Part shown: positions 47,739 to 57,366 of the stretch, piece after piece
How the letters are laid out: each line of letters starts with the position of its first letter
How positions within the stretch are numbered: the stretch's first letter is position 1
Assembly: GCF_022870885.1 (NCBI RefSeq)
Contig: NZ_CP091509.1
Span: forward strand, 2,542,001-2,606,000
Source of the DNA: Neisseria dumasiana
GTDB lineage: Bacteria > Pseudomonadota > Gammaproteobacteria > Burkholderiales > Neisseriaceae
Reading direction: 5' to 3'
Length of the DNA stretch: 64,000 nt
Made by a program: the position numbers and the translations under genes
Notes under the pieces: generated by a model
Databases searched by the model: none
Told to the model about the DNA's origin: nothing
What the model saw: only the letters and a program-made list of their open reading frames with translations

Positions 47739-48746
47739 TCAGGCAGCAACAGGCACACCTATCCTGTTGGCCGCCTTCAACAGGTTCACACACATCGCCT
47801 TCAGGTGGCTTTGCGCCCTCACTTTGCCCAACCCAAAATAGGCTGACCGGCCATAGCGGAATTTGCGGTGCAACGTACCAAAGCTTTGTTCCACCACATA
47901 GCGCACTTTCGCCAGCCGGCCGTTGCGGATTTTCTGCTCTTGGCTTAACGGGCAGCCACGGTGTGCTTTTTGCATGATGCCGTCTTTCAAGCCGCACGCT
48001 GCCAAATGTTGTCGGTTCTCCCGGCTGTCGTAGCCTTTATCCGCATAGACGGTGCTGCCTTCTGCGATGTCCGCCGGTAATGGCAGCAGGTGTTTGCACT
48101 CATGAGCATTGGCCGGGGTGATGTGCAGTTTCTCGATATAGCCGTCCGCATCGGTACGGGTGTGTTGTTTGTAGCCCAGATGGAAGCGGCCGTCTTTTTT
48201 GATCCATCTGGCATCCGGGTCTTTGCTGGGGGTGGTTTCGCCACAGACAACGCCTTCGTCATCCACTTCTATGGCCTGACGCTGTTTGCCGCCGGCCGTC
48301 TGAATAATGGTGGCGTCAACGATGGCGGCGGATGCTTTCTCTACTTTTAAGCCCTGGTCAGTCAGTTGGCGGTTAATCAGATCCAGTAGTTCGGCCAAGG
48401 TGTTGTCTTGCGCCAGCCAGTTGCGGAAACGGCAGAGGGTGCTGTGGTCAGGAATGCAAAAGTCGTCGAAGCGGCAGAAGAGTTGGAAATCGATGCGGGT
48501 GATGAGGCTGTATTCGAGTTCGGGGTCGGAAAGGCTGTGCCATTGACCGAGCAGGATGGCTTTGAACATGGAGAGCAAAGGATAGGCGGGACGGCCGCCG
48601 TTGTCGCGCACGTAGCGGGTTTTGCGGCCGGTGAGGTATTGTTCGATGGGTGCCCAGTCAAGAATACGGTCGAGTTTGATGAGTGGGAAGCGGTCGAGAT
48701 GTTTTTCGATGTGGTTGAGGGCATCGGTGTGTAAAAAGCTGCTCAT
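47739..48746 (-). CDS. IS5-family (IS1106-like) transposase
   Basis: The protein is 335 aa from the ATG at 48744-48746 (GAGG upstream), DDE type: N-terminal MSSFLHTDALNHIEKHL, IPDHSTLCRFRNWL, first Asp in IVDATIIQT, second in VYADKGYDSREN, Glu in VVEQSFGTLHRKFRYGR. Its ribosome site is held in the stem at 48752-48801, which should keep expression low. Complete and probably active. Confidence 0.95.
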   Translation of the reverse strand: MSSFLHTDALNHIEKHLDRFPLIKLDRILDWAPIEQYLTGRKTRYVRDNGGRPAYPLLSMFKAILLGQWHSLSDPELEYSLITRIDFQLFCRFDDFCIPDHSTLCRFRNWLAQDNTLAELLDLINRQLTDQGLKVEKASAAIVDATIIQTAGGKQRQAIEVDDEGVVCGETTPSKDPDARWIKKDGRFHLGYKQHTRTDADGYIEKLHITPANAHECKHLLPLPADIAEGSTVYADKGYDSRENRQHLAACGLKDGIMQKAHRGCPLSQEQKIRNGRLAKVRYVVEQSFGTLHRKFRYGRSAYFGLGKVRAQSHLKAMCVNLLKAANRIGVPVAA

Positions 48747-48751
48747 GAACA

Positions 48752-48801
48752 AAATCCTCTAAATTCTCGGAGTTTGATGTGAGTGGGAATTTAGAGGATT
48801 T
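48752..48801 (-). promoter_or_regulatory. Hairpin that sequesters the transposase ribosome site
   Basis: GAATTTAGAGGATTT (48787-48801 on the plus strand) is perfectly complementary to AAATCCTCTAAATTC (48752-48766), with a 20-nt loop. The downstream arm contains the GAGG of the transposase. Read-through RNA from outside the IS would fold and block translation, as described for IS10 and IS50. Confidence 0.8.
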
Positions 48802-48823
48802 TTGGGGGTTTTGCAAAGGTCTC

Positions 48824-48907
48824 GGCCTATTTTGGTCTGAGCAAAGTGAGTGCGCAAAGCCACCTGAAGGCGATGTGTTTGAATCTGTTGAAAGCAGCCA
48901 ACAGGCT
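48824..48907 (+). pseudogene. Remnant of another IS1106-like transposase
   Basis: Translation gives AYFGLSKVSAQSHLKAMCLN and NLLKAANRL, the C-terminal end of the same transposase with several changes. It lies between the right end of IS copy 2 and the left end of the MITE copy B, so this locus has taken repeated insertions. Confidence 0.85.
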
Positions 48908-49050
48908 GAGACCTTTGCAAAACCCTCAGATGTGGATGCAGTTCAAGGCGTAGCAGCACAGCGAGTGCAGACATATCATACAGATAGGCAAACGAGCGGG
49001 CAGCGCACAACGCAGAAATGCGCCGCAGATGGGGGGGTTGCAAAGGTCTC
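48908..49050 (+). mobile_element. IS1106-type MITE, copy B (143 bp)
   Basis: Left end GAGACCTTTGCAAAACCCT (48908-48926), right end (inverse) GGGGGGTTGCAAAGGTCTC, matching the ends of IS copies 1 and 2. The interior lacks an ORF and matches copy A at 47386-47526. Confidence 0.88.
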
Positions 49051-49051
49051 A

Positions 49052-49088
49052 GGCCGTCTGAAACCGCTGCTAAGGTTTTCAGACGGCC
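49052..49088 (+). terminator. Inverted DUS pair upstream of lysS
   Basis: GGCCGTCTGAAA and TTTCAGACGGCC form a hairpin, 130 bp before lysS. A further single DUS lies at about 49185-49196. Confidence 0.75.
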
Positions 49089-49217
49089 TTTATCCATAGA
49101 AAAAACCGTTGAAACGGCGTAAAATACCGCTCCAAACAGCTAACCTTATCAGGCCGTTTTAGCGAAGCTCACTAAATTCGCTTTCAGACGGCCTGCTTAT
49201 TTTTGGAAAACAACACC

Positions 49218-50729
49218 ATGAGCGAACAGAACAACCCACAAACCGAACCGCAGCTTGATGAAAACCAAATCATCGCCCTGCGCCGCGAAAAATTAAACGA
49301 ACTGCGCAAACACGGCATCGCCTTCCCCAACCAATACAAGCGCGATGCCTTTGCCGGCGATTTGCAGGCGCAATACGGTTCGCAGGAAAAAGCCGAGCTC
49401 GACCCGCAGGAAATCCCCGTTAAAGTGGCCGGCCGCATGATGCTGCAACGTGCCATGGGTAAAGCCAGCTTCGCCACCATCCAAGACGTAAGCGGCCAGA
49501 TTCAGGTGTATGTGAACAACCAAGGCGTGGGCGAAGACGTGCACAACGCCTTCAAACATTGGGATTTGGGCGACATCATCGGCGTGGAAGGCACGCTGTT
49601 CAAAACCAACCACGGCGAATTAACCGTGCGCGCATCCAAGCTGCATCTGCTCACCAAATCGCTGCGCCCGCTGCCCGACAAACACAAAGGCTTGACCGAC
49701 CAAGAGCAGAAATACCGCCAGCGTTACGCCGATCTGATTACCAACCAAGATTCGCGCGACACATTTATCAAGCGCAGCAAAATCATCCAAGCCGTGCGCA
49801 ACTACATGGTCAACGAGCGTTATCTCGAAGTGGAAACCCCGATGATGCACCCGATTCCCGGCGGTGCCACGGCCAAGCCCTTCGTTACCCACCACAACGC
49901 GCTCGACATGCCGCTCTACCTGCGCATCGCCCCCGAACTGTATCTGAAACGCTTGGTTGTGGGCGGTTTGGAGCGCGTGTTTGAAATCAACCGCAGCTTC
50001 CGCAACGAAGGCATGAGCACCCGCCACAACCCAGAATTCACCATGATGGAATTCTACGAAGCGTTCTGCACTTACGAGCGCATGATGGAAATGACCGAAG
50101 GCGTGATCCGCCATGCCGCCAAAGAAGTGTGCGGCACCGCCAAAGTGAGCTACAACGGCAAAGAAGTCGATTTGGAAAGCCCGTTCGAGCGTTTGACCAT
50201 TCTCGAAGCCATCAAAAAATACAATCCGCAATATACCGACGAGCAGTTGAACGATGCCGAATGGCTGAAAAAAGAGATCGTGAAACACGGCGAAAAAATC
50301 CCGCCGTCGCCCGGTATCGGCAGCCTGCAACTGGCCTTGTTTGAAGGCTGTGCGGAAAGCAAACTGTGGAACCCGACGTTTATCATCGACTATCCGGTGG
50401 AAGTATCGCCGCTGGCACGCGCATCAGACACCAAACCCGGCTTAACCGACCGCTTCGAGCTGTTTATCGTCGGCCGTGAGTTGGCCAACGGCTATTCGGA
50501 GCTGAACGACCCCGAAGACCAAGCCGCCCGCTTTAAAGCGCAAGTGGCGCAGAAAGATGCCGGCGACGACGAAGCCATGCACTACGATGCCGACTACATC
50601 CGCGCCATGGAATACGGCCTGCCCCCCACCGGCGGCAGCGGCATCGGCTTGGACCGCTTGGTGATGCTGCTCACCGACGCGCCGTCTATCCGCGACGTGA
50701 TTCTGTTTCCGCAAATGCGTCCGGAATAA
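49218..50729 (+). CDS. lysS: Lysyl-tRNA synthetase (class II)
   Basis: The enzyme is 503 aa from the ATG at 49218. The N-terminal OB-fold (about 60-150: [19 protein letters not shown]) is followed by the class II core with motif 2 [20 protein letters not shown] and motif 3 [13 protein letters not shown]. It attaches lysine to tRNA-Lys, the very tRNA that hosts the ICE 48 kb upstream. Length equals the E. coli enzyme. Confidence 0.98.
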   Translation: MSEQNNPQTEPQLDENQIIALRREKLNELRKHGIAFPNQYKRDAFAGDLQAQYGSQEKAELDPQEIPVKVAGRMMLQRAMGKASFATIQDVSGQIQVYVNNQGVGEDVHNAFKHWDLGDIIGVEGTLFKTNHGELTVRASKLHLLTKSLRPLPDKHKGLTDQEQKYRQRYADLITNQDSRDTFIKRSKIIQAVRNYMVNERYLEVETPMMHPIPGGATAKPFVTHHNALDMPLYLRIAPELYLKRLVVGGLERVFEINRSFRNEGMSTRHNPEFTMMEFYEAFCTYERMMEMTEGVIRHAAKEVCGTAKVSYNGKEVDLESPFERLTILEAIKKYNPQYTDEQLNDAEWLKKEIVKHGEKIPPSPGIGSLQLALFEGCAESKLWNPTFIIDYPVEVSPLARASDTKPGLTDRFELFIVGRELANGYSELNDPEDQAARFKAQVAQKDAGDDEAMHYDADYIRAMEYGLPPTGGSGIGLDRLVMLLTDAPSIRDVILFPQMRPE

Positions 50730-50794
50730 AGTTTGCTTTTGGTATGTAAACAGGTCTAAACCTTTTCACCCTGCCATGCAGATGTGCAGGCATA

Positions 50795-50908
50795 TATAGC
50801 AAATAAACGTTATTTCTGCTGCCGCGTTGCTGCCCCTTGCCGTATTACTCATACTGTTTGTGCGAGGGCGCAGCAACGCCGTAGTAAAATTTAAGTTGAT
50901 TAACGATA
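50795..50908. repeat. Correia-like repeat A
   Basis: The ends (TATAGCAAATAAACGTTATT and inverse TATCGTTAATCAACTTAAAT) and the interior GCGCAGCAACGCCGTAGTA resemble Correia repeat enclosed elements of Neisseria. It lies between the convergent ends of lysS and the DUF2520 gene. Confidence 0.72.
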
Positions 50909-50912
50909 ACGC

Positions 50913-51779
50913 TTACGCCTGCCCATACCTTCCCAACACAGCCCGCAGGCTCGAAACCGCCTGTTCGCTCAAACGCGGGGCGGCCAGTTCCAGCGTAGCA
51001 GCAGCCAAAGCCAGATAAAACGCCCTCTCTTTATCATTCATACCGGCCAAATGACTATCAACCGTAGAATCGTCTCCCCGTACAATCGGGCCGGTTAATG
51101 CATTCTCGGGTGTAAGTCCGGAAAGATTGCCGACACTCTGCCGCATCAAACCCGCCACCAAATCACGCGTTAAATGCTCCGGCAAATCCAGCGGTGCCAG
51201 CAGGTTTTGGGCAAAAGCCGCCAGCGTTACCGAAAAATTAGATGCTGCCGACAATGCCGCATGGTAGCGTGCCTTATGTTCAGACGGCATCACGAAAGGC
51301 CTCAAGCCCGCAGCCTCGGCCAACCCGCGCAACACCGTCATCGCCCGATCACTCTCAGCCTCTAATGCACACAAACTGCCCCGCAACGAGCGCACGGCGT
51401 TTTCTACGTCTGCAAACGCGAAAACAGGGGGTAAACTGCCGACTGTCGCTCCGCATTTGACAACGGCATCCAATACCCCTATTGTTTTCGCACCGCTGAA
51501 ATGTACAACCACAGTTTCCCTGTTCAGCCAACCCAACCGTGCAAGGGCTGAAGCCGTTTCCTGCAACGCATTGTCCGGCGTGCACACCAGCACCACATCG
51601 GCCGGCGGCAGGTCTCTAACATGGGGAACTATGTCCACACTTCCACAGTCTGCCAAAGCAGCCGCACCGGCTCGGCGGGAAACCACCGCAACCGGTTGCC
51701 ATTTACCGCTTTTCGCAAGCACAGCGGCAAACGTGCGCCCTACGCGCCCCGCACCGACAATATGGAAGCTTTTTTTCAT
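50913..51779 (-). CDS. Rossmann-like, DUF2520 domain protein
   Basis: The 288-aa protein starts MKKSFHIVGAGRVGRTFAAVL, an NAD(P)-binding fold (GxGxxG, residues 9-14), followed by VVHFSGAKTIGVLDAV and a helical C-terminal DUF2520 domain (HKARYHAALSAASNFSVTL). Similar proteins are annotated as F420-dependent or proline-reductase-like oxidoreductases; substrate unknown. It is divergent from minC. Confidence 0.88.
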   Translation of the reverse strand: MKKSFHIVGAGRVGRTFAAVLAKSGKWQPVAVVSRRAGAAALADCGSVDIVPHVRDLPPADVVLVCTPDNALQETASALARLGWLNRETVVVHFSGAKTIGVLDAVVKCGATVGSLPPVFAFADVENAVRSLRGSLCALEAESDRAMTVLRGLAEAAGLRPFVMPSEHKARYHAALSAASNFSVTLAAFAQNLLAPLDLPEHLTRDLVAGLMRQSVGNLSGLTPENALTGPIVRGDDSTVDSHLAGMNDKERAFYLALAAATLELAAPRLSEQAVSSLRAVLGRYGQA

Positions 51780-51864
51780 TTCAGACGGCCCTAACAGATT
51801 GAATAGCTAAGGTTAACACGGTAAACTTATAACCATTAAATTTTTTTATGACTGTCTTACTAAA

Positions 51865-52593
51865 ATGAAACCAGCTTTTGAAGTTAAATCAGCACGTCTC
51901 GACGTGCTTTCCGTGCAGCTGCATACTGCAGATTTAGGGGAATTGGAAGAATTTTTACAGCAGCGGGTGAGCCAGCACAAAGAGCTCGACAGCATGCTGT
52001 TTTTATTAGACCTGCAGGAATTCAGCAACCCGGGCGAATTGAGCATTGCCGGCGTTGTATCGCTTTTTGCCCGTTACGGTTTGCAGATTATCGGCCTGCG
52101 CCATGAAAACGAAGCTTGGGCACCCCATGCCCAAGCCTACCATTTGGCCTTCAGCCGCAACGACAGCAAACCGGCCGACCCCCAGCCCAAACCCGCAGCG
52201 CAACCGGCAGCAGCCGCACCTGCGGCCGAATCCGTGCAGGCCACCGTGATCAGCAAACCTACCGTATTGATCAACACGCCCATCCGCACCGGCCAGCAAG
52301 TGTATGCGGAAAACGCCGATTTAATCGTAACCGGCATCGTTAACGAAGGGGCGGAAATCATTGCTGACGGCAACATCCACGTTTACGGCACCATGCGCGG
52401 GCGCGCATTGGCCGGCGCCACCGGCAACCGCGACGCACGGATATTCATCCAATCCATGCAGGCCGAATTGGTATCGGTGGCAGGCATTTACCGCAACTTC
52501 GACCAAAGCCTGCCCGACCACCTGAACAAAAAAGCCGTGCAGGTATCGCTTCAAGACAACCGTTTGGTTATCAGCGCCATAGACGGCCAATAA
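51865..52593 (+). CDS. minC: Septum-site determining protein MinC
   Basis: The 242-aa protein's N-terminal domain (1-105) inhibits FtsZ. A Pro/Ala linker follows (about 112-135). The C-terminal beta-helix domain contains TPIRTGQQVYAENADLIVTG and GAEIIADGNIHVYGTMRGRA, typical MinC, which binds MinD. First gene of the minCDE-oxyR run. Confidence 0.97.
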   Translation: MKPAFEVKSARLDVLSVQLHTADLGELEEFLQQRVSQHKELDSMLFLLDLQEFSNPGELSIAGVVSLFARYGLQIIGLRHENEAWAPHAQAYHLAFSRNDSKPADPQPKPAAQPAAAAPAAESVQATVISKPTVLINTPIRTGQQVYAENADLIVTGIVNEGAEIIADGNIHVYGTMRGRALAGATGNRDARIFIQSMQAELVSVAGIYRNFDQSLPDHLNKKAVQVSLQDNRLVISAIDGQ

Positions 52594-52622
52594 CCGTTTT
52601 TGATTTTAAAAAAGGAAACATC

Positions 52623-53435
52623 GTGGCAAAAATTATTGTAGTAACTTCAGGCAAAGGCGGCGTAGGCAAAACCACTACCAGTGCCAGCATTGCCTCCGGT
52701 TTGGCTCTCCGCGGTCATAAAACCGCGGTTATCGACTTCGACGTAGGCTTGCGCAACCTCGACCTGATTATGGGCTGCGAACGCCGCGTCGTATACGATT
52801 TAATCAATGTTATCCAAGGCGAAGCCTCCCTGACCCAAGCACTGATTAAAGACAAACACTGCGACGACCTCTTCATTCTGCCCGCCTCGCAAACCCGCGA
52901 TAAAGATGCCTTGAACCGCGAAGGCGTAGGCAAAGTATTGAAAGAACTCACCGAAGACATGGGCTTTGAATACGTTATCTGCGATTCTCCCGCCGGTATC
53001 GAACAAGGTGCGCTGATGGCCCTCTACTTCGCTGATGAAGCCATCATCACCACCAACCCCGAAGTATCGAGCGTACGCGACTCCGACCGCATTTTGGGTA
53101 TTCTGCAAAGCAAGAGCCAAAAAGCCGAAAAAGGCGAAGTGGTTAAAGAGCACCTGTTGATTACCCGCTACTCTCCCGAGCGCGTAGACAAAGGCGAAAT
53201 GCTTTCCGTACAAGACATTTGCGATATCCTGCGCATTCCGTTGATCGGCGTGATTCCCGAATCTCAAAACGTATTGCAGGCATCCAACGCCGGCGCACCG
53301 GTTATCCATCAAAACGATGTTGCCGCCGCCGAAGCCTACAAAGACGTGGTATCGCGCCTGCTGGGCGAAAACCGCGAAATGCGCTTTTTAGAAGCCGAGA
53401 AAAAAGGCTTTTTCAAGCGTTTGTTCGGAGGTTAA
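52623..53435 (+). CDS. minD: Septum-site determining ATPase MinD
   Basis: The 270-aa protein starts at a GTG with AAAGGA upstream. Deviant Walker A SGKGGVGKTTTS (about residues 9-20), DFDVGLRNLDLIMGCE, CDSPAGIEQGA. The C-terminal amphipathic helix FLEAEKKGFFKRLFGG anchors it to the membrane. It oscillates with MinE and carries MinC. Confidence 0.98.
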   Translation: MAKIIVVTSGKGGVGKTTTSASIASGLALRGHKTAVIDFDVGLRNLDLIMGCERRVVYDLINVIQGEASLTQALIKDKHCDDLFILPASQTRDKDALNREGVGKVLKELTEDMGFEYVICDSPAGIEQGALMALYFADEAIITTNPEVSSVRDSDRILGILQSKSQKAEKGEVVKEHLLITRYSPERVDKGEMLSVQDICDILRIPLIGVIPESQNVLQASNAGAPVIHQNDVAAAEAYKDVVSRLLGENREMRFLEAEKKGFFKRLFGG

Positions 53436-53438
53436 GCC

Positions 53439-53702
53439 ATGTCGCTGATTGACTTACTGTTTGGCAGAAAGCCTAAAACCGCAGCAGTGGCGCGCGACCG
53501 CCTGCAAATCATCATTGCACAGGAACGCGCCAAAGAACAGGCTCCCGACTATCTGCCCACTTTGCAGAAAGAACTCTTGGATGTATTATCGAAATATGTT
53601 CATGTATCCTTAGAAGACATCCGTATTTCTCAAGAAAAACAAAACGGTATGGACGTGCTTGAACTGAATATCACCCTGCCGGATCAAAAAAAGGCCGACT
53701 AA
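53439..53702 (+). CDS. minE: Cell division topological factor MinE
   Basis: The 87-aa protein begins [30 protein letters not shown], the membrane-targeting and anti-MinCD part. It ends in the dimerisation domain. It starts 3 bp after the minD stop. Confidence 0.98.
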   Translation: MSLIDLLFGRKPKTAAVARDRLQIIIAQERAKEQAPDYLPTLQKELLDVLSKYVHVSLEDIRISQEKQNGMDVLELNITLPDQKKAD

Positions 53703-53705
53703 GCT

Positions 53706-54638
53706 ATGACCTTAACCGAATTGCGTTACATTGTAGCAGTGGCACAGGAGCGCCATTTCGGGCGCGCTGCCCGCCGCTGTTTCGTGAGCCAGCCCACTCT
53801 TTCCATCGCCATTAAAAAGCTGGAAGAAGAGTTGGCCGTATCGCTCTTTGACCGGAGCAGCAACGACATCATCACCACCGAAGCGGGCGAACGCATCATC
53901 GCACAAGCCCGCCGCGTGCTGGAAGAAGCCGAGCTGATCAAACATCTGGCCAACGAAGAGCAAAACGAGCTGGAAGGCGCATTCAAACTCGGTCTGATTT
54001 TTACCGTTGCCCCCTACCTTCTGCCCAAGCTGATTATGTCGCTGCGGAAAACCGCGCCCAATATGCCGCTGATGCTCGAAGAGAACTACACCCAAATTCT
54101 CACCGAATCGCTCAAGCGCGGCGATTTGGACGCGCTGATCGTAGCAGAACCTTATCAGGAACCGGGCATCATTACCGAGCCGCTGTATGACGAATCTTTC
54201 TTCGTGATTGTGCCCAAAGGCCATCATTTTGAAGAACTCGATACCGTTACCCCGGAAATGTTGAGCCAAGAACAGGTGCTGTTGCTTACCGAAGGCAACT
54301 GCATGCGTGATCAAGTGTTGGCAAGCTGCTCCGAATTGGCTTCCCGTCAAAAAATACAGGGCTTGACCAATACCTTGCAAGGCAGTTCCATCAACACCAT
54401 CCGCCACATGGTTGCCAGCGGCCTGAGCATCAGCGTATTGCCCGCTACCGCCCTCACTGAAAACGACCACATGCTGTTCAGCATTATCCCGTTTGAAGGC
54501 GAAGGCCCGAAACGCCGCGTTGTGCTGGCTTACCGCCGCAACTTTGTGCGCCCCAAAGCACTTTCGGCTATGCGCAATGCTATCCTGACATCGCAACTCA
54601 ACGGTGTTACCTTTATCGAGCCGCAGCAGGCCGTCTGA
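53706..54638 (+). CDS. oxyR: LysR-type peroxide sensor OxyR
   Basis: The 310-aa regulator has an N-terminal winged helix (MTLTELRYIVAVAQERHFGRAARRCFVSQPTLS...). Redox cysteines Cys199 and Cys208 stand in TEGNCMRDQVLASCSE, at the E. coli OxyR positions. It senses hydrogen peroxide and controls catalase and related genes. It follows minE with a 3-bp gap, as in other Neisseria. Confidence 0.95.
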   Translation: MTLTELRYIVAVAQERHFGRAARRCFVSQPTLSIAIKKLEEELAVSLFDRSSNDIITTEAGERIIAQARRVLEEAELIKHLANEEQNELEGAFKLGLIFTVAPYLLPKLIMSLRKTAPNMPLMLEENYTQILTESLKRGDLDALIVAEPYQEPGIITEPLYDESFFVIVPKGHHFEELDTVTPEMLSQEQVLLLTEGNCMRDQVLASCSELASRQKIQGLTNTLQGSSINTIRHMVASGLSISVLPATALTENDHMLFSIIPFEGEGPKRRVVLAYRRNFVRPKALSAMRNAILTSQLNGVTFIEPQQAV

Positions 54639-54685
54639 AAAATCTGCTTTATGCCGGGCTGCATTGCTTGCAGCATTTTGTTTCC

Positions 54686-54718
54686 AAACAGCCGTTTCTT
54701 TTTAAGAAACGGCTGTTT
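54686..54718 (+). terminator. oxyR terminator
   Basis: A perfect 15-bp stem AAACAGCCGTTTCTT / AAGAAACGGCTGTTT with a TTT loop, then CTTTT. It ends the min-oxyR unit. Confidence 0.92.
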
Positions 54719-54850
54719 CTTTTGCCTTAATACAAATTAACGCCAAAGAACCCGTCCGCTCGCATCACCGTTTTCTCACCGACACTTGCAAACGCCGCTG
54801 CCGAATCCATTACAATACAGCCTGTTTCATTTTTTCAGACGGCCTCTTCT

Positions 54851-57052
54851 ATGTTTCCCGAGCAATCCGCCCCTTCCTTGCTGCAAGGCTTAAACTCCGA
54901 ACAACTTTCCGCCGTAACTTGGCCGCCGCAATCCGCCCTCGTGCTTGCCGGAGCGGGCAGCGGCAAAACCCGCGTGCTCACCACCCGCATCGCATGGCTG
55001 CTGCAAAGCGGCCAAGCAAGCGTGCACAGCATTATGGCCGTTACCTTCACCAACAAAGCCGCCAAAGAAATGCAAACCCGCTTGAGCGCGATGCTGCCCG
55101 TTAACGTGCGCGCCATGTGGCTCGGCACTTTCCACGGCCTGTGCCACCGCTTTTTACGCCTGCACCATAAAGACGCAGGGCTGCCTTCCACCTTTCAGAT
55201 TCTCGACAGCGCCGACCAGCTCGCCTTAATCAAACGCCTGCTCAAACAGCTCAACATCGCCGAAGAAATCATCGCCCCGCGCACGCTGCAAGGCTTTATC
55301 AACGCCCAAAAAGAAAGCGGCCTGCGCGCCTCATCCCTGCAAGCCCCCGATCCGCACACCCAGCGCATGATCGAGTGCTATGCCGAATACGACAAAGCGT
55401 GCAACCGCGAAGGCGTGGTCGATTTTGCCGAACTGATGCTGCGCAGTTACGAAATCCTGCAAGCCAACGAAATCCTACACCGCCATTACCAAAACCGCTT
55501 CAATCATATTTTGGTGGACGAATTCCAAGACACCAACAAACTGCAATACGCATGGTTGAAGCTCATCGCAGGCGAACACGCCGCCGTGTTTGCCGTGGGC
55601 GACGACGACCAATCCATCTACCGCTTCCGCGGCGCACACGTCGGCAACATGACCGCCCTGATGCGCGAGTTTCACATCGAAGCACCCATCAAGCTCGAGC
55701 AGAACTACCGTTCAGACGGCCACATTCTCACTGCCGCCAATGCCGTAATAGAAAACAACGCCGAACGCCTCGGCAAAAACCTGCGCACCGATGCCGCCGC
55801 CGGCGACAAAATCCGCTTTTACTCCGCCCCCATAGATTCCGACGAAGCCCAATTTATCGTAGACGAAGCCAAATCCCTGCAACGCGAAGGCCACACACTC
55901 GACCAAATGGCCGTGCTCTACCGCAGCAACGCCCAATCGCGCATCATCGAACAAGCCCTATTCCGCGCCGGCATCCCCTACAAAATCTACGGCGGCCTGC
56001 GCTTCTACGAACGGCAGGAAATCAAACACGCGCTCGCCTACCTGCGCCTCTCCGTCAACCCCGACGACGACAACGCCCTTTTGCGCGTCATCAACATGCC
56101 CCCGCGCGGCATCGGCACCCGCACCATCGAAAACATCCAAGCCGCAGCCGCCGAACAAGGCATCTCCCTATGGCAGGCCGCCTGCGGCATGGGCGCAAAA
56201 GCCACCAAAGTCGCCGCCTTCGTACGCCTGATAGAAAACCTCCAAGCCCAAGCCCCCAACGTATCCCTGCAAGAAATGATGCTCGGCATCACCCGCGACA
56301 GCGGCCTCGTCGAATACTACCAAACCCAAAAAGGCGACCACCAAGACCGTCTCGACAACCTCGACGAACTCGTTAACGCCGCCGTCGCCTTCAGGCCATC
56401 TGAAAGCAACTTCGAAATCCTGCCCGAAAACGTCGCCGAAAACCCGCTCTTCCCCATCCTCGCCTTCTTAAGCAACGCCGCCCTCGAATCCGGCGAAAAC
56501 CAAGCCGGCGAAGGCGAAGAAGCCCTGCAAATGATGACCGTGCACGCTGCCAAAGGGCTGGAGTTCGACACCGTATTCCTCACCGGTATGGAAGAAGGCC
56601 TCTTCCCCAGCGAATACAGCCTCGCCGAACGCGGCGGCCTCGAAGAAGAGCGCCGCCTCATGTACGTTGCCATTACCCGCGCCAAAAAACGCCTCTACAT
56701 CAGCATGTCCCAACAACGCCTGCTGCACGGCCAAACCCACTTCGGCATCGTCTCCCGCTTCGTCGAAGAAATCCCCGAAGAAGTGCTGCACCGCCTCTCC
56801 CCCCCTCCCAAACGCTTCAACAGCTTTACCGACATACCCAAAACCAAAAACCGCACCGCCGTCGAACACTACGACCTGCCGCAAGAATACGCAGGCTTCC
56901 GCATCGGCCAAAACGTGCGCCACGCCAAATTTGGCACCGGCGTAATCATCGACGCCGTCAACAAAGGCGAATCCGCACGGCTTACCGTGAATTTCGGAAA
57001 AGAAGGGATTAAAGAACTGGATACCAAGTTTGCCAAGCTCGAGGCCGTCTGA
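54851..57052 (+). CDS. UvrD/Rep-family DNA helicase
   Basis: This 733-aa superfamily 1 helicase has Walker A AGAGSGKTRVLTTRI (about residue 34-48), DEFQDTNKLQY (motif II), GDDDQSIYRFRGA (motif III), QNYRS (motif IV), TVHAAKGLEFDTVFLTGME (motif V) and VAITRAKKRLYIS (motif VI). The C-terminal FRIGQNVRHAKFGTGVI module favours UvrD over Rep. It acts in mismatch and excision repair. A DUS stands just before the ATG. Confidence 0.93.
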   Translation: MFPEQSAPSLLQGLNSEQLSAVTWPPQSALVLAGAGSGKTRVLTTRIAWLLQSGQASVHSIMAVTFTNKAAKEMQTRLSAMLPVNVRAMWLGTFHGLCHRFLRLHHKDAGLPSTFQILDSADQLALIKRLLKQLNIAEEIIAPRTLQGFINAQKESGLRASSLQAPDPHTQRMIECYAEYDKACNREGVVDFAELMLRSYEILQANEILHRHYQNRFNHILVDEFQDTNKLQYAWLKLIAGEHAAVFAVGDDDQSIYRFRGAHVGNMTALMREFHIEAPIKLEQNYRSDGHILTAANAVIENNAERLGKNLRTDAAAGDKIRFYSAPIDSDEAQFIVDEAKSLQREGHTLDQMAVLYRSNAQSRIIEQALFRAGIPYKIYGGLRFYERQEIKHALAYLRLSVNPDDDNALLRVINMPPRGIGTRTIENIQAAAAEQGISLWQAACGMGAKATKVAAFVRLIENLQAQAPNVSLQEMMLGITRDSGLVEYYQTQKGDHQDRLDNLDELVNAAVAFRPSESNFEILPENVAENPLFPILAFLSNAALESGENQAGEGEEALQMMTVHAAKGLEFDTVFLTGMEEGLFPSEYSLAERGGLEEERRLMYVAITRAKKRLYISMSQQRLLHGQTHFGIVSRFVEEIPEEVLHRLSPPPKRFNSFTDIPKTKNRTAVEHYDLPQEYAGFRIGQNVRHAKFGTGVIIDAVNKGESARLTVNFGKEGIKELDTKFAKLEAV

Positions 57053-57132
57053 AAAAAGGCCGTCTGAAAAAGGGTAGGCAGTTGGGAGATTTGATGCGCT
57101 GTTTTTCAGACGGCCTTAGATGCGAATGATGT

Positions 57133-57156
57133 AGGTCGGATTCTTGAATCCGACCT
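57133..57156 (+). terminator. Small hairpin after the helicase gene
   Basis: AGGTCGGATT (57133-57142) pairs with AATCCGACCT (57147-57156). It follows an inverted DUS set at 57050-57116. The gene-free stretch 57053-57366 holds these and Correia-like repeat B. Confidence 0.7.
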
Positions 57157-57217
57157 TTCGGGGAGGTTTGGGCGGATTGTCGGATACGAGTATCAGACTG
57201 CCACGGTTACTAGTTGC

Positions 57218-57330
57218 TATAGCCAATCAATACATTTTTAATACAAGACAGCAAGCCGCAGGCAGTGGCAGTACAGATAGTACGACAAGGCGTAGCAACG
57301 CCGTAGTAAAAGTTAAGTTGATTGACTATA
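57218..57330. repeat. Correia-like repeat B
   Basis: The repeat is 113 bp with ends TATAGCCAATCAATAC and the inverse TATAGTCAATCAACTT. The interior has GGCAGTACAGATAGTACG and AAGGCGTAGCAACGCCGTAG, typical of Correia repeat enclosed elements. It carries no coding sequence. Confidence 0.85.
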
Positions 57331-57366
57331 GATATTTTTTCTTACAAATCTTACAAGAAAGAAATT

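Larger units (their letters stand above)
47602..48823 (-). mobile_element. IS1106-like element (IS5 family), full copy 2
   Basis: Terminal repeats GAGACCTTTGCAAAACCCC (47602 on) and the inverse GGGGTTTTGCAAAGGTCTC (ending 48823), 1222 bp, with one intact transposase gene. It is inverted relative to copy 1, with gltX between. I could not identify a convincing target duplication; its right edge abuts an IS remnant of the same family. Confidence 0.93.

Noticed and set aside
55375-56376. Large plus-strand frame inside the helicase gene
   Set aside because: It is an Arg/Pro-rich shadow in the +1 frame of a GC-rich gene.
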